Part shown: positions 8,357 through 18,686 of the stretch, one piece after another
Position numbering within the stretch: the stretch's first letter is position 1
How the letters are laid out: each line of letters begins with the position of its first letter
NCBI GenBank assembly: GCA_026708505.1
Contig: JAPOUU010000083.1
Location: forward strand, 1 to 54,483
DNA: 54,483 nt
Direction: 5' to 3'
Origin: Hyphomicrobiales bacterium
Lineage (GTDB): Bacteria > Pseudomonadota > Alphaproteobacteria > JAPOUT01
Position numbers and translations under genes: made by a program
The notes under the pieces: model-generated
What the model saw: only the letters and a program-made list of their open reading frames with translations
The model's database searches: none
Told to the model about the DNA's origin: nothing

Positions 8357-11300
8357 GCGCACGGATATAGAGAGCGTTCTCGTTGTAGGCGCGGGGCCCA
8401 TCGTTATCGGGCAGGCCTGCGAGTTCGACTATTCCGGGGTCCAAGCCTGCAAGGCTCTTCGACGCGAAGGCTATCGGGTGATTCTGGCGAACTCAAACCC
8501 CGCAACCATCATGACGGACCCGGACCTCGCCGATGCAACCTACATTGAGCCGATTGTACCTCAAACTCTTGCGGCCATCCTCGAGAAGGAACGCCCCGAT
8601 GCATTGCTGGCAACCATGGGCGGACAGACCGCCTTGAACACCACCCTCGCGCTTGCCAACGACGGCGTCCTTGAGCAACTCGGCGTCGAACTCATCGGGG
8701 CCGACCGCAAAGCCATCGAATGCGCCGAAGATCGTGAAAAATTCCGCGATGCCATGAGCGAGATCGGGCTCGAGAGCCCCCGGGCGGCTTTCGCGCGTTC
8801 CTCCGAAGAGGCGCACGACGCTCTCGAGCGCATTGGCTTGCCCGCGGTTATCCGCCCGTCCTTCACGCTCGGAGGCTTCGGCGGCGGCATTGCCTACAAC
8901 CGTGATGAATTCATCTCCCTCACGGAACAGGGGCTTGCCGCCTCCTTCGTCGGACTCATTCTGATAGAAGAATATCTGCTCGGATGGAAAGAATATGAAA
9001 TGGAAGTCGTGCGTGACAAAACCGACAACGCCATCATCATCTGCTCCATTGAGAACATTGATCCCATGGGCGTTCACACCGGCGATTCCATCACGGTTGC
9101 ACCCGCACTTACCCTCACCGACAAGGAGTTTCAAGTCATGCGCGACGCCTCCATTGCCGTTTTGCGCAAAATCGGCGTTGAGACCGGAGGTTCAAACGTG
9201 CAGTTTGCCGTTAGTCCTGAAAACGGGCGCCAGGTCGTCATCGAAATGAACCCACGCGTGTCACGTTCCTCCGCGCTTGCATCCAAGGCAACGGGTTTTC
9301 CTATTGCAAAAGTTGCCGCGCAGCTCGCCATCGGATACACGCTTGATGAACTCAAAAATGACATTACGCGATTCACTCCCGCCAGTTTCGAGCCGACGCT
9401 CGATTATGTCGTTACCAAAATCCCGCGTTTTGCCTTCGAGAAATTTCCCGGAGCCGACAGCGCGCTCACGACATCAATGAAATCGGTCGGGGAGGTTATG
9501 GCCATCGGGCGCGACTTTCCCGCATCCATGCAAAAAGCGCTGCAGTCGCTCGAACGCGACTTGTGCGGCTTTGACGAAATCGCGCTTCCGGGCGGCGAGG
9601 GCGGGGACATCAAAAACGCCGTGCGCGGCGCTCTTGCGCGAACCACTCCCGAGACGCCTCGTTTATTGGCGCAGGCTCTGCGTTTGGGGGACGAGGCGCG
9701 GGAAGCTTGCGACGCATGCGGATATGATCCGTGGTTTATCGATCGTATCGGCGAAATCATTGAGACGGAAGAATCCTTGCGTTTGAATGGTCTGCCCGGC
9801 GATGCGGACGGTTTGCGCCGTCTGAAAATCGCGGGTTTTTCCGATGCGCGACTCGCTTCTTTGTGCTTGATGGAAGAGTCCGAAGTGCGCAAGCGGCGGC
9901 ATGATCTTGACGTGCGTCCTGTTTACAAGCGCATCGATAGCTGTGCCGCCGAATTCGAAGCCTTCACCCCGTATCTTTACAGTTGCTACGAACAGCCGGT
10001 CGAAGGACTGGATGCGTGTGAAGCGGCGCCATCGTCCAAGCGCAAGGTGATTTTGCTGGGCAGCGGACCCAATCGCATCGGCCAGGGCATTGAGTTTGAC
10101 TATTGTTGCTGCCACGGCGCTTTCGCGCTCAAGGACAAGGACGTCGAGAGCATCATGATCAACTGCAATCCCGAAACCGTTTCAACCGATTACGACACAT
10201 CCGATCGACTTTATTTTGAACCGCTCAGCCTTGAGCATGTTCTCGAAATCATTGATGTCGAGCGTCGCACCGGCGAACTGCTCGGAGTTATCGTGCAATT
10301 CGGCGGACAAACACCCCTGCGACTCGCCCACGCGCTTCTCGAAGCCGGCGTTCCCATTCTCGGAACTCCCGTTGATGCTATCGACCGCGCTGAAGACCGC
10401 GAGCGATTCCGGGCGTTGCTCGGAAAACTCTCTCTGCGACAGCCCGACAACGCCGTCGCCCACAATGCGCAGGAGGCGTTTGCCGCGGCCGAAACCATAG
10501 GCTACCCCCTCGTCATTCGCCCCTCTTATGTGCTCGGCGGCCGGGCCATGGAAATCGTTCACGACCGCTCGCATCTCGAGCGATACATTGATGCGGCGGC
10601 GGAAGTCTCCGGAAGTTCGCCCGTGCTGCTTGAGCGATACCTTGCCGATGCCATCGAGGTCGATGTTGATGTTTTATGCGACGGCAAGGATGTTTTTGTT
10701 GCCGGGGTCATGGAGCACATTGAAGAAGCGGGAGTTCATTCCGGCGACAGCGCCTGCGTCATGCCGCCGCATTCTTTAAGCGATGAAATCGTTGCCGAAC
10801 TCGAACGCCAGTCTTGCGCGCTGGCGCTGGAGTTGGGAGTTATCGGACTTATGAACGTCCAATATGCCATTCGCAACGGTGAAGTCTTCGTTCTTGAAGT
10901 GAATCCGCGTGCGTCCCGCAGCATCCCCTTCGTTGCCAAAATGATATCCAAACCCATCGTCGCGATCGCGACGCGACTCATGATCGGCGAAAAACTCGCT
11001 GATCTGAAACTCGTTCCCCCGAAACTCTCCCACGTCGGTGTCAAAGAAGCCGTTTTCCCCTTCGTGCGCTTTCCCGGCGTTGACACCGTGCTCGGTCCCG
11101 AGATGCGTTCCACGGGAGAAGCCATGGGCATCGACAGAAACTTCGAGGCCGCGTTTGCAAAATCCCAGATTGCCTGCGGGCTGCATCTTCCCAAAACGGG
11201 AGCCGTTTTTATTTCGGTGAAAGACTCCGACAAGCAGGCTTTCATCCAGCCTGCAAAAACCCTCACGCAAATGGGGTTCTCCATTATTGCAACCGGCGGG

Positions 11301-11627
11301 ACGGCCCGGTATCTCTCCGAAGCGGGCATTGAAGTCGAGACCGTCAAAAAGGTTCTTGAGGGCAGGCCGCACATCTTGGACGCCATGAAGGACAAGCGCG
11401 TCCAGCTTGTTTTCAACACGACGGAAGGCGCCCAATCCCTTGCCGATTCTCTCTCTTTGCGGCGCGCAGCCATCGGAATGTCCATCCCCTATTGCACAAC
11501 GCGCGCAGGTGCGATAGCAATGGTTCACGCCATTCGGGCGATTCTCGACGCCAACGGCGGCCGTTTTGATGTCGTCTCGCTCCAGGAACTTGAGCAGGAG
11601 CGCATCAGCCAAAATATGCTAGAATAG
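8349..11627 (+). CDS. carB: Carbamoyl-phosphate synthase large subunit
   Basis: A 1092-residue synthase with two homologous ATP-grasp halves and a C-terminal allosteric MGS-like domain. The start is GTG at 8349, giving [20 protein letters not shown], which matches the conserved CarB N-terminus, so the 8-base overlap with carA is real. The first half (carboxyphosphate synthesis) shows QACEFDYSG and [21 protein letters not shown]; the second half repeats these as [17 protein letters not shown] and [21 protein letters not shown]. The end ([20 protein letters not shown]) is the regulatory domain. Length is normal. Followed by greA after 39 bases, as in many alphaproteobacteria. Confidence 0.97.
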   Translation: MPKRTDIESVLVVGAGPIVIGQACEFDYSGVQACKALRREGYRVILANSNPATIMTDPDLADATYIEPIVPQTLAAILEKERPDALLATMGGQTALNTTLALANDGVLEQLGVELIGADRKAIECAEDREKFRDAMSEIGLESPRAAFARSSEEAHDALERIGLPAVIRPSFTLGGFGGGIAYNRDEFISLTEQGLAASFVGLILIEEYLLGWKEYEMEVVRDKTDNAIIICSIENIDPMGVHTGDSITVAPALTLTDKEFQVMRDASIAVLRKIGVETGGSNVQFAVSPENGRQVVIEMNPRVSRSSALASKATGFPIAKVAAQLAIGYTLDELKNDITRFTPASFEPTLDYVVTKIPRFAFEKFPGADSALTTSMKSVGEVMAIGRDFPASMQKALQSLERDLCGFDEIALPGGEGGDIKNAVRGALARTTPETPRLLAQALRLGDEAREACDACGYDPWFIDRIGEIIETEESLRLNGLPGDADGLRRLKIAGFSDARLASLCLMEESEVRKRRHDLDVRPVYKRIDSCAAEFEAFTPYLYSCYEQPVEGLDACEAAPSSKRKVILLGSGPNRIGQGIEFDYCCCHGAFALKDKDVESIMINCNPETVSTDYDTSDRLYFEPLSLEHVLEIIDVERRTGELLGVIVQFGGQTPLRLAHALLEAGVPILGTPVDAIDRAEDRERFRALLGKLSLRQPDNAVAHNAQEAFAAAETIGYPLVIRPSYVLGGRAMEIVHDRSHLERYIDAAAEVSGSSPVLLERYLADAIEVDVDVLCDGKDVFVAGVMEHIEEAGVHSGDSACVMPPHSLSDEIVAELERQSCALALELGVIGLMNVQYAIRNGEVFVLEVNPRASRSIPFVAKMISKPIVAIATRLMIGEKLADLKLVPPKLSHVGVKEAVFPFVRFPGVDTVLGPEMRSTGEAMGIDRNFEAAFAKSQIACGLHLPKTGAVFISVKDSDKQAFIQPAKTLTQMGFSIIATGGTARYLSEAGIEVETVKKVLEGRPHILDAMKDKRVQLVFNTTEGAQSLADSLSLRRAAIGMSIPYCTTRAGAIAMVHAIRAILDANGGRFDVVSLQELEQERISQNMLE

Positions 11628-11666
11628 CCCGTCCCGACCGACAGAGTAGAAACCGAAGTAGAAGCT

Positions 11667-12284
11667 ATGGACAGAATTCCCATGACACCCGAAGGACACG
11701 CCTCCCTTGAGGGGGAACTCCATCGACTCAAGTCCGTTAAGCGCCCCGAGATTATCAAGGCGATTGAGGAGGCCAGGTCCCATGGCGATCTCTCCGAAAA
11801 CGCCGAGTACCATGCCGCCAAGGAGGCGCAGGGCCTCAACGAGCGCAACATCGCGGAGTTGGAGGACAAGCTCTCCCGCGCCGATATCATCGATATCGAC
11901 AAGCTTAGCGGCGACAAGGTTGCGTTCGGCGCATGGGTGTGTCTGCTGGATGAAGAAGACGGCACTCGGCGGGACTTCAAGATCGTTGACGAAGCCGAAG
12001 CGGATGCCCGTCAAGGTCGCGTCTCCATCAACTCGCCCATTGCGCGCTCGCTCATTCGTCGCGGCGTCGGCGACAGTGTTGAGGTTGTCACACCCGGAGG
12101 AAGCCGGTTCTACGAAATCCTGGCGGTCGGATACGGCGCCAACCCGCCGGAAGTTCCCAACATCGTTCGCAAACCGAAACCGCCCGCCGCAAAGAAGAAA
12201 GCGGCGGCGAAGAAACCCGCACCAAAGAAGCCTGCGGTAAAAAAATCTACTGCAAAAAAGAAAACTGTCGCGAAAAAGAAGTAA
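11667..12284 (+). CDS. greA: Transcription elongation factor GreA with basic C-terminal tail
   Basis: The first 167 residues are a standard GreA, which enters the RNA polymerase secondary channel and stimulates cleavage of backtracked RNA. The N-terminal coiled coil carries the acidic tip with Asp41 and Glu44 in [15 protein letters not shown], followed by the FKBP-like globular domain ([18 protein letters not shown]). GreA is usually about 158 residues; here residues 168-205 add a tail of Lys, Ala and Pro in AKK/PKK units, like bacterial histone H1-like tails. The tail is in frame, with no sign of a frameshift. Third gene after carA-carB, 39 bases downstream of carB. Confidence 0.93.
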   Translation: MDRIPMTPEGHASLEGELHRLKSVKRPEIIKAIEEARSHGDLSENAEYHAAKEAQGLNERNIAELEDKLSRADIIDIDKLSGDKVAFGAWVCLLDEEDGTRRDFKIVDEAEADARQGRVSINSPIARSLIRRGVGDSVEVVTPGGSRFYEILAVGYGANPPEVPNIVRKPKPPAAKKKAAAKKPAPKKPAVKKSTAKKKTVAKKK

Positions 12285-12297
12285 ATACGTTTAGTCG

Positions 12298-12579
12298 TCA
12301 ATCTTTTTTTACCCAGCAAAATTTTTTTGGGCGAGGGACAGAGGATATTTTCAACTGCGGGCTTTTTGATATCCGTTCTAGAGTAGTGTTAATTTCTCCA
12401 CCAAGAGACTGAATTAACTGTTCTTCCGTGTTAATCAAATTACTCTTTTTCAATTTCCTTTCGAATTCCTTCGGATACTCCTTGACGAGAGCTGCTGCTA
12501 TCTCGCGCGAGGTGAATCTTCTTCCTGATCTTTTGCGCAGGAAGTTCAAGGTTTTTTCTTTTAATGTTTTGCGGATCAT
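12298..12579 (-). CDS. Small winged-helix-like protein, unknown function
   Basis: A 93-residue basic protein. The first half (LNFLRKRSGRRFTSREIAAAL) looks like the start of a winged-helix DNA-binding domain, and the end (SPQLKISSVPRPKKFCWVKK) like its beta wing. Similar small domains occur at the N-terminus of larger restriction- or regulation-associated proteins, but here the domain stands alone. The ATG at 12577-12579 has a plausible Shine-Dalgarno (GAGGGG). It converges on greA with 13 bases between the stops. The region is richer in A+T than its neighbours, which hints at transfer. Assignment of the fold is an inference from pattern only. Confidence 0.5.
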   Translation of the reverse strand: MIRKTLKEKTLNFLRKRSGRRFTSREIAAALVKEYPKEFERKLKKSNLINTEEQLIQSLGGEINTTLERISKSPQLKISSVPRPKKFCWVKKD

Positions 12580-12906
12580 GTGGTATCCCCTCGTGATGCA
12601 ACATCACTAGTCTAGACTTAACGTTAAAAACGAGCAACATCCCAATTTAATACTATTTACGCGGGTAATAAAAGCCTCGGCTTTGCCGGAAAAATCGCTT
12701 GATTCTTCAGTGAAAGAAATGATTACGCCAGATGCATTTTGTCGCCACTATTGCCGCCAGCCTCGTATATTGCTTCTTGAATATGATATTTAAGTCCTTA
12801 TTACAATAAAAGAATTGTATTACTTGCGGGAATCGTATCAACTCTCCCGTATGGATTTTTTGACAACAGGCTTGCAAAAAAACGCGACTGCATTGCGGGT
12901 GCATGC
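12580..12906. other. AT-rich intergenic stretch
   Basis: 327 bases upstream of both the winged-helix-like gene (minus) and the MFS gene (plus), so it must hold both promoters. A short inverted repeat (AAAGCC-TC-GGCTTT, 12671-12684) is present. No clear -35/-10 pair, RNA gene or coding signal was found. Confidence 0.4.
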
Positions 12907-14061
12907 ATGAAGAATTTCATCTCTGCATCGCTGTTGGCCGTAGCGCTGTTTATCGTAACGTTTGCCGTGAATCTTCAGGCTCCCTTGTACAATATCTATG
13001 CCGTTGGTAGCGGCGTTGGTGTGACCGCCGTCACTCTTGCCTTTGCCGCCTATGTCGCAGGACTGATGCCGACGCTCATGTTGCTGGGGGGTCTCTCCGA
13101 CCGGATAGGACGCCGCATTCCGGTGGCAGCAGCTCTTCTGTTCGGTTTCATGGCGACATTTCTTTTGGTCGTTTTTCCGGTTTGGGAGGCGCTGGTGCTT
13201 GCACGTTTCATGCTCGGCGTGGGAACCGGCTTTGCCACCACCGCGGGAACGGCATACATGACGGAGATTCTCGGAGAAGCAAAAGCCAAACAAGCCGCGC
13301 TTCTCGTAACATCGGCAACTTCCCTCGGATTCGGCGGCGGTGCGCTTGCCACGGGCATCTCTTTGAATTTGCAAGGAGCCACGATTGCGCCGGCTAGTTT
13401 CATTGCACTGTTCATCCTTGCATCGACATTGTCCATCTTTGTTCTGTTTCTTCCCCGGGTTGATGTTCCCAAACGGGTTTCTTTGTTGCGCCTTCCGGTT
13501 TTCCCGCCACGTACATGGCCTTATGGAATCGGCTTGGCTTTGGCTTGGTCGACAACCGGCATGACCATTGCGGTTGTTCCGCTTCAGTTGGAGGCGCAAG
13601 GGTTTGCCGCTTATACCGGCGTGGTCATCTTTCTTTCGATTTTCATCGGCTTCCTGTGCCAGCCCGTCGCTCGCCGCATGAAGGGTCAAGCAGCACTTCT
13701 CGTTGGCTATGCGTTGGTTCCTACCGGCTTCCTGGCACTTGTCGGCGGTTTCTGGAGTCAGTCCATCCTTCTCATACTCGCGGGAACCTGCATTACCAGT
13801 TCGGCGAGCTACGGTTTTACCTACCTTTGCGGATTATCGGAGTTTTCCTTGCGTGCTCCCGAAGATCGCGCCCGCGCAACGGCGGGCCTCTTTGTCTATG
13901 CTTATGTGGGTTTTTCTTTTCCGGTCATTACGAGCGGCGCACTTGCGGATATGTTCGGGCTGTTACCCGCAATGGGTTTGTTCCTTGTTTTTCTGTTTGC
14001 TATTTCTCTTTTTGCTGTTGGCGTCTGGCGATTCCAGACACAACCGGATCCACGGATTTAG
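12907..14061 (+). CDS. MFS transporter
   Basis: A 384-residue inner-membrane protein with about 12 hydrophobic segments in two halves of six, the layout of the major facilitator superfamily. The motif-A loop between segments 2 and 3 reads GGLSDRIGRR, as expected for proton-coupled exporters, and segment 5 contains a Gly-rich motif-C-like stretch (SLGFGGGALATG). This points to a drug or metabolite efflux permease, but the substrate cannot be deduced. The start MKNFISASLL leads directly into the first membrane segment. No regulator is adjacent apart from the divergent winged-helix-like gene 327 bases away. Confidence 0.85.
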   Translation: MKNFISASLLAVALFIVTFAVNLQAPLYNIYAVGSGVGVTAVTLAFAAYVAGLMPTLMLLGGLSDRIGRRIPVAAALLFGFMATFLLVVFPVWEALVLARFMLGVGTGFATTAGTAYMTEILGEAKAKQAALLVTSATSLGFGGGALATGISLNLQGATIAPASFIALFILASTLSIFVLFLPRVDVPKRVSLLRLPVFPPRTWPYGIGLALAWSTTGMTIAVVPLQLEAQGFAAYTGVVIFLSIFIGFLCQPVARRMKGQAALLVGYALVPTGFLALVGGFWSQSILLILAGTCITSSASYGFTYLCGLSEFSLRAPEDRARATAGLFVYAYVGFSFPVITSGALADMFGLLPAMGLFLVFLFAISLFAVGVWRFQTQPDPRI

Positions 14062-14436
14062 AATAGAAGCCGAAATTCAGGAAAAGCACTATCAATGTAG
14101 AACTCCTGAAAAACGACAGCGTCAAAGCAGTTACCAAATCCCTTCCCGTAGCCCCCATATCTCAAAATTCAGCACGTTCCGATAGAAGAATTGCCCAAAC
14201 CCCCTCATAAAAACCTATTGAATGGATACGGGGCAAGAATTCGGCAACGTTCGGCTAATGGATTCGATGGTTCGATGAATTACAGGGGTTATCTGGCAGG
14301 CGGGAAAAGCAGAAGGGTTTGTAAAATTTTTCAAAATACTCCATATTTAAGGTGCAAATCGGGTGGAATGAACCTGGCTGACTTGATAGATGTCTGTGGG
14401 ACAGAGCGAACGGGAGATAGACCGATTTTAGGTAAG
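14062..14436. other. AT-rich stretch without a supported gene
   Basis: 375 bases between the MFS stop and a small membrane ORF. An open frame starts at 14191, but its first 82 codons have no recognisable content or ribosome binding site and are probably not translated. No promoter, RNA gene or strong hairpin was seen. Confidence 0.35.
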
Positions 14437-14577
14437 ATGAAAGAACACACGGATGCAATTTCCATTATCGTCACTCTTGTTGTGGGCTTTCTATCCACAG
14501 CAGGTTATCTTGCTAGTAGGATAGATAGCAGCAACGAGAAAACAGACAAAGTTTATGAAATCATTGTTCGACTTTGA
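14437..14577 (+). CDS. Possible 46-residue membrane protein
   Basis: A short frame with a charged start (MKEHTDAISI), one membrane segment (IIVTLVVGFLSTAGYLA) and a charged tail (RIDSSNEKTDKVYEIIV). A weak AGGT precedes the ATG. It converges with the coiled-coil gene at 14561 and overlaps it by 17 bases. The single-anchor-plus-charged-tail layout resembles the other small membrane ORFs of this window. Coding status is uncertain because nothing but the layout supports it. Confidence 0.3.
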   Translation: MKEHTDAISIIVTLVVGFLSTAGYLASRIDSSNEKTDKVYEIIVRL

Positions 14578-14857
14578 TTAGCAGGCCCGCAACACCAACA
14601 GCAACACCAAACAGAACTACCATCTGCACTACAAGAAATTTAGCGTTTCTCTCTATGGTCGTTCGAATATCTCCTATGACTCTTTCGTTGTCCGCACGGT
14701 GCTTCTCATTATCCGCACGAAGTCTTTCGCTAGCTGCAAGAAGCCTATCAACGGCGGATTCAACATTTGCTTTCATAGCTTCCATCCTTGTCTCCACAAT
14801 CTCTTTGAGAGATTCAATTTCAACAGTTCGTGTTGTTGTCATTGGACGCACCGGCAT
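14561..14857 (-). CDS. Small coiled-coil protein with C-terminal membrane anchor
   Basis: A protein of about 98 residues: a helical part with heptad-like spacing (IESLKEIVETRMEAMKANVE, then repeats of RADNEKHRADNERV) and a C-terminal membrane segment (FLVVQMVVLFGVAVGVAGLLI). The start is uncertain: ATG at 14857 or 14842 both precede the coiled coil and neither has a strong Shine-Dalgarno; an upstream ATG at 14947 gives a Cys-rich leader that looks non-coding. Same architecture as the protein at 6678-6980. Function unknown; membrane-tethered oligomer by inference. Confidence 0.5.
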   Translation of the reverse strand: MPVRPMTTTRTVEIESLKEIVETRMEAMKANVESAVDRLLAASERLRADNEKHRADNERVIGDIRTTIERNAKFLVVQMVVLFGVAVGVAGLLIKVEQ

Positions 14858-15132
14858 TATATCACAAGTAAGACAGCAAGGTTTAGTGAGTATATTATGC
14901 CGAAATACGGGGAGGCTACTGCAAGAATCACGGAACTTATTCCCCAAGGAATCCGGGTTGATTCGTCCATAATCGCGGGATTTTGAAGTTATACCAATTT
15001 GCTGCTTCTTAGGGGAAAGAGCCCATTGTAAATGAAAGCAATGAGATTAGTATTCCGCTAAATTAGGGATTTCCAATGCGAATCGAGGCTTGTGACAACG
15101 GGTATATCACTCTGATTAAAATAGTTTCCGCT

Positions 15133-16023
15133 TTACTGCCGTTTTTGTAATTTGAGTTTTTCTCGCGTTTCTTCCGGCCCGATGACTCGTGCGCCCATGT
15201 TCTCAACGATAGTGACGGCTTTTTCCACCAGTGAACCGTTGGAGGCAGGAACGCCTTTCTCGAGCCAGAGGTTGTCCTCAAGCCCAACGCGCACGTTTCC
15301 GCCAAGCAGGACGGCTTGCGCGACCATCGGCATTTGAGTCGCGCCGATGCCAAAGCCCGACCACACCGCTCCGGAGGGGATGCGGTCGCGCATGCCCATC
15401 ATTGAGGCGGTATCGGCGGGTGCGCCCCACGGAATGCCCAGGCATATTTGATAGAGGGCGGGGTCTTCAAGAAGTTCCTCTTTGTGCATGCGTTCGGCAA
15501 ACCAGACGTGCCCGCTGTCGAAACACTCGAGTTCGGGACGGACGCCAAGCTCGCGGATGCGTTTGGCCCCGGCACGCAGCATGTCGGGCGTGGAGACGAA
15601 GACCATGGATCCGTCGCCGAAGTTCAGTGTGCCGCAATCAAGCGAGCATATCTCCGGCAATAACTCTTCCACGTGCGCGAGTCGCGTGATGGGACCAACG
15701 AGGTCCGTGTTTTCACCGAGTTCGAGGGGAGTTTCACCGGGGCCGATGTCCATGTCGCCGCCCATCCCCGAGGTGAGGTTAATGATGACATCGCGGTTGC
15801 CGGAGCGTACACGATCAACGACCTCACGATAGAGATGAACATCGCGGCAGCCTTTCCCGGTTTCGGGATTGCGAACGTGGATATGGGCGATGGCCGCGCC
15901 GGCATCCGCCGCTTCAAGCGCGGCGGCGGCGATTTGTTCGGGCGTGACGGGGATGGCAGGATGTTTGCCAACGGTGTCCCCCGATCCGGTAACGGCACAG
16001 GTGATAAAGACTTCGCGGTTCAT
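15133..16023 (-). CDS. Beta-keto acid cleavage enzyme (BKACE, DUF849)
   Basis: A 296-residue zinc-dependent TIM-barrel enzyme of the family founded by 3-keto-5-aminohexanoate cleavage enzyme. The family condenses a beta-keto acid with acetyl-CoA and releases acetoacetate plus a CoA ester. Metal ligands are visible as the two His of AHIHVR near residue 47, with a Glu in [11 protein letters not shown] near the C-terminus. The N-terminus ([20 protein letters not shown]) resembles members acting on dehydrocarnitine, but the usual carnitine genes are absent, so the substrate is open. It lies 14 bases after clpB on the same strand and may share its transcript. An acetoacetyl-CoA synthetase 17 kb away could use its product. 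Confidence 0.88.
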   Translation of the reverse strand: MNREVFITCAVTGSGDTVGKHPAIPVTPEQIAAAALEAADAGAAIAHIHVRNPETGKGCRDVHLYREVVDRVRSGNRDVIINLTSGMGGDMDIGPGETPLELGENTDLVGPITRLAHVEELLPEICSLDCGTLNFGDGSMVFVSTPDMLRAGAKRIRELGVRPELECFDSGHVWFAERMHKEELLEDPALYQICLGIPWGAPADTASMMGMRDRIPSGAVWSGFGIGATQMPMVAQAVLLGGNVRVGLEDNLWLEKGVPASNGSLVEKAVTIVENMGARVIGPEETREKLKLQKRQ

Positions 16024-16037
16024 GGGACCCTCCTTGT

Positions 16038-18641
16038 TTAACTTGCGCGTTTGAGCGTCCTATTATCGTGCGCCTCCTCATGGAATGCAAGGGCGTTGTT
16101 TTCGAGAGAGACCCGTATTTTTGCGCCGTCTTTGAGAGCGCCTTCAAGGATTTTGCGTGCAAGGGCGTCTTGGATGTGCCGCTGAAGGATGCGCTTGAGC
16201 GGTCTCGCGCCATAGACGGGATCGAAGCCTTTGTCGGCAAGCCATTCCTTTGCCTCGGGCGCGAGTTCGATGCCCATGGAGCGCGCCTCAAGGAGTTTCT
16301 CGATACGTTCCATTTGTATATCGACGATCGCATTCATTTGCTCGCGGGTGAGTCGGTGGAACAGTATGATTTCGTCCAGACGGTTGAGAAATTCCGGGCG
16401 AAAGCGCGCGCGCACCTGTTCCATGACCTGTTCGCGCACGTCCGTGCTGTCGCCGCCTTCGGGCTGCTGCGCGAGTACTTCGGCGCCGAGGTTTGATGTC
16501 ATCACGATGAGAGTGTTGGAAAAGTCAACGAGGTGGCCTTGTCCATCGGTCAAGCGTCCGTCGTCGAGAATCTGCAGCAATATGTGGAAGACATCGGGGT
16601 GCGCCTTCTCGATTTCATCGAACAATACGAGTTGGTAGGGTCTGCGGCGGATGGCTTCCGTGAGCGCGCCGCCCTCTTCGTAGCCGACATATCCCGGCGG
16701 CGCTCCGATGATGCGTGCGACGGAGTGCTTTTCCATGTATTCGGACATGTCGAGCCGGCAGATTGCGCTGTCATCGTCAAAGAGAAACCCGGCGAGCGCC
16801 TTGGTGAGTTCGGTTTTGCCGACGCCGGTGGGACCGAGGAAGAGGAACGAACCCATCGGACGCGCCGCGTCTTGCAGGCCGGTTCGGGCGCGTCGAACCG
16901 CGTCCGATACCGCATGCACGGCTTCGTCCTGCCCGACGATGCGCCTGGCGAGTTCATTTTCCATGTTGAGGAGTTTTTCGCGCTCGCCTTCGAGGAGTTT
17001 CTCGACCGGCACGCCGGTCCAGCGCGAAACCACATGGGCGATTTGGTCTTCGCCGACCAACTCTTCACGGAGGGGCGAACGCGCGCTCGATTCCATTTCC
17101 TCTATCTTTTTCTCCAGTTCGGGAATGACTCCGTATGCCAGTTCGCTCGCTTGTTCCAGGCGACCTTCGCGCTTGTTGCGCTCAAGGTCGATGCGGGCCT
17201 GTTCGAGGCTCTTGGTTAAATCCTGTCCGCGGGAGATTTCGGATTTTTCCTGTTCCCATTGCGCGTTTTTCTCGATTTGTTCCTGTTCGATTTCGACGAG
17301 TTCGCGCTCGAGTCGTTCAAGGCGCTCCTTGGATGCGTCATCCGTTTCCTTGCGCAGAGCCTCACGCTCGATCTTCAACTGGATAACCCGCCGGTCAAGT
17401 TCATCGAGTTCCTCGGGCTTGGAGTCCATCTGCATGCGGACCCGGCTTGCGGCTTCATCGACAAGGTCAATGGCTTTGTCGGGAAGGAAGCGATCAGCGA
17501 TGTATCGGTGCGCAAGATTCGCCGCCGCGATAATCGCGCCGTCCGAGATGCGCACTCCGTGGTGTGTTTGGTAGCGCTCTTTCAATCCGCGCAAAATCGA
17601 TACCGTGTCGCTCACGCTGGATTCGTTGACATAAATCGGCTGGAAGCGCCGTGCGAGGGCCGCGTCTTTTTCAACATATTTACGGTATTCGTCTTTCGTG
17701 GTTGCGCCGATGCAGTGGAGATCGCCCCGCGCAAGCGCGGGCTTCATGAGGTTGGATGCATCAACGGCCCCTTCGCTTCCGCCTGCGCCCACGAGCGTGT
17801 GGATTTCATCAATGAAGAGAATGACTTCGCCGGCGGCGGCATCGATTTCATTGAGCACGGCTTTGAGCCGCTCTTCGAATTCGCCGCGGAATTTCGCCCC
17901 TGCGATAAGCGATCCCATGTCGAGGGTGAGGAGCTTTTTGTCTTTTAGACGTTCGGGGACGTCGCCATGAACGATGCGTCGTGCGAGTCCTTCAACGATT
18001 GCGGTTTTGCCGACGCCCGGGTCGCCGAGCAGAACGGGATTGTTTTTGGTGCGGCGGCAGAGAACTTGAATGATGCGACGGATTTCTTCTTCTCTTCCGA
18101 TGACCGGGTCGAGTTTGCCGCGTTCGGCTCGTTCAGTCAGATCAAGGGTGAATTTTTTCAACGCGTCGTAAGAGTCTTCCGCCGTGGGCGACTGTGCCGT
18201 TCGTCCCTTTCGAAGCGACTCTATCGCGCCTTCCAACGCTTTTGCCGTGACACCCGCTTTCTCAAGGATGTCGCGGGCTTTTGTTCCGGCTGTCTCGACC
18301 AATGCGAGCAGCATAATCTCGGCGGTGACGAATGCGTCTTGTCTTTTTTGTGCGAGTTGTTCGGCATGCTGGCAGACCCGGCGGGCGGATTCGTCGAAAT
18401 AGAGTTGCGCGTCACCGGAGACTTTGGGCTGTTTGGCAAGATGCGCCTCGACTTCCGCGAGCGCATTCTCGGCGTGCCCGCCTGCGGCTTGCACGAGGTT
18501 TGCCGCAAGCCCCTGTTCATCGTGAAGCAGCACGCTCAACAAATGTTCCGGCAACAAGCGTTGATGGTTGCGGTTGCGTGCGAGATTCTGGGCGGCGATA
18601 AGAAAGCCCTTGACTCGTTCGGTGTATCGTTCCATATCCAT
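16038..18641 (-). CDS. clpB: ATP-dependent disaggregase ClpB
   Basis: An 867-residue Hsp100 chaperone that, with DnaK, threads proteins out of aggregates. Order: Clp N-domain ([18 protein letters not shown]), first AAA+ domain with Walker [14 protein letters not shown], the long coiled-coil middle domain with many Glu/Arg heptads, and the second AAA+ domain with [12 protein letters not shown] and the [14 protein letters not shown] pore-region signature, then the C-terminal domain ending in [14 protein letters not shown] chose ATG 18641 (MDMERY); the longer frame from 18668 runs into the promoter. There is no Shine-Dalgarno, and a heat-shock-like promoter ends eight bases upstream, so the message may be leaderless. 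The N-terminal wording is alphaproteobacterial. Confidence 0.95.
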   Translation of the reverse strand: MDMERYTERVKGFLIAAQNLARNRNHQRLLPEHLLSVLLHDEQGLAANLVQAAGGHAENALAEVEAHLAKQPKVSGDAQLYFDESARRVCQHAEQLAQKRQDAFVTAEIMLLALVETAGTKARDILEKAGVTAKALEGAIESLRKGRTAQSPTAEDSYDALKKFTLDLTERAERGKLDPVIGREEEIRRIIQVLCRRTKNNPVLLGDPGVGKTAIVEGLARRIVHGDVPERLKDKKLLTLDMGSLIAGAKFRGEFEERLKAVLNEIDAAAGEVILFIDEIHTLVGAGGSEGAVDASNLMKPALARGDLHCIGATTKDEYRKYVEKDAALARRFQPIYVNESSVSDTVSILRGLKERYQTHHGVRISDGAIIAAANLAHRYIADRFLPDKAIDLVDEAASRVRMQMDSKPEELDELDRRVIQLKIEREALRKETDDASKERLERLERELVEIEQEQIEKNAQWEQEKSEISRGQDLTKSLEQARIDLERNKREGRLEQASELAYGVIPELEKKIEEMESSARSPLREELVGEDQIAHVVSRWTGVPVEKLLEGEREKLLNMENELARRIVGQDEAVHAVSDAVRRARTGLQDAARPMGSFLFLGPTGVGKTELTKALAGFLFDDDSAICRLDMSEYMEKHSVARIIGAPPGYVGYEEGGALTEAIRRRPYQLVLFDEIEKAHPDVFHILLQILDDGRLTDGQGHLVDFSNTLIVMTSNLGAEVLAQQPEGGDSTDVREQVMEQVRARFRPEFLNRLDEIILFHRLTREQMNAIVDIQMERIEKLLEARSMGIELAPEAKEWLADKGFDPVYGARPLKRILQRHIQDALARKILEGALKDGAKIRVSLENNALAFHEEAHDNRTLKRAS

Positions 18642-18648
18642 ATTTGTT

Positions 18649-18677
18649 ATATGGTGTTGCAACGGCATTTTCGCAAG
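18649..18677 (-). promoter_or_regulatory. Heat-shock (RpoH-type) promoter of clpB
   Basis: On the minus strand CTTGCGA (18671-18677) and CACCATAT (18649-18656) are separated by 14 bases. They match the sigma-32 pattern CTTGAAA-N13-15-CCCCATnT at five of seven and seven of eight positions. Transcription would begin at about 18642, at or next to the clpB ATG. The site overlaps the divergent start region of the MOSC gene. Confidence 0.6.
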
Positions 18678-18686
18678 AGGCTTGAG

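Noticed and set aside
17967-18686. 240-codon N-terminal extension of the MOSC protein
   Set aside because: It is antisense to clpB coding sequence, and a proper start with a Shine-Dalgarno exists at 18687.
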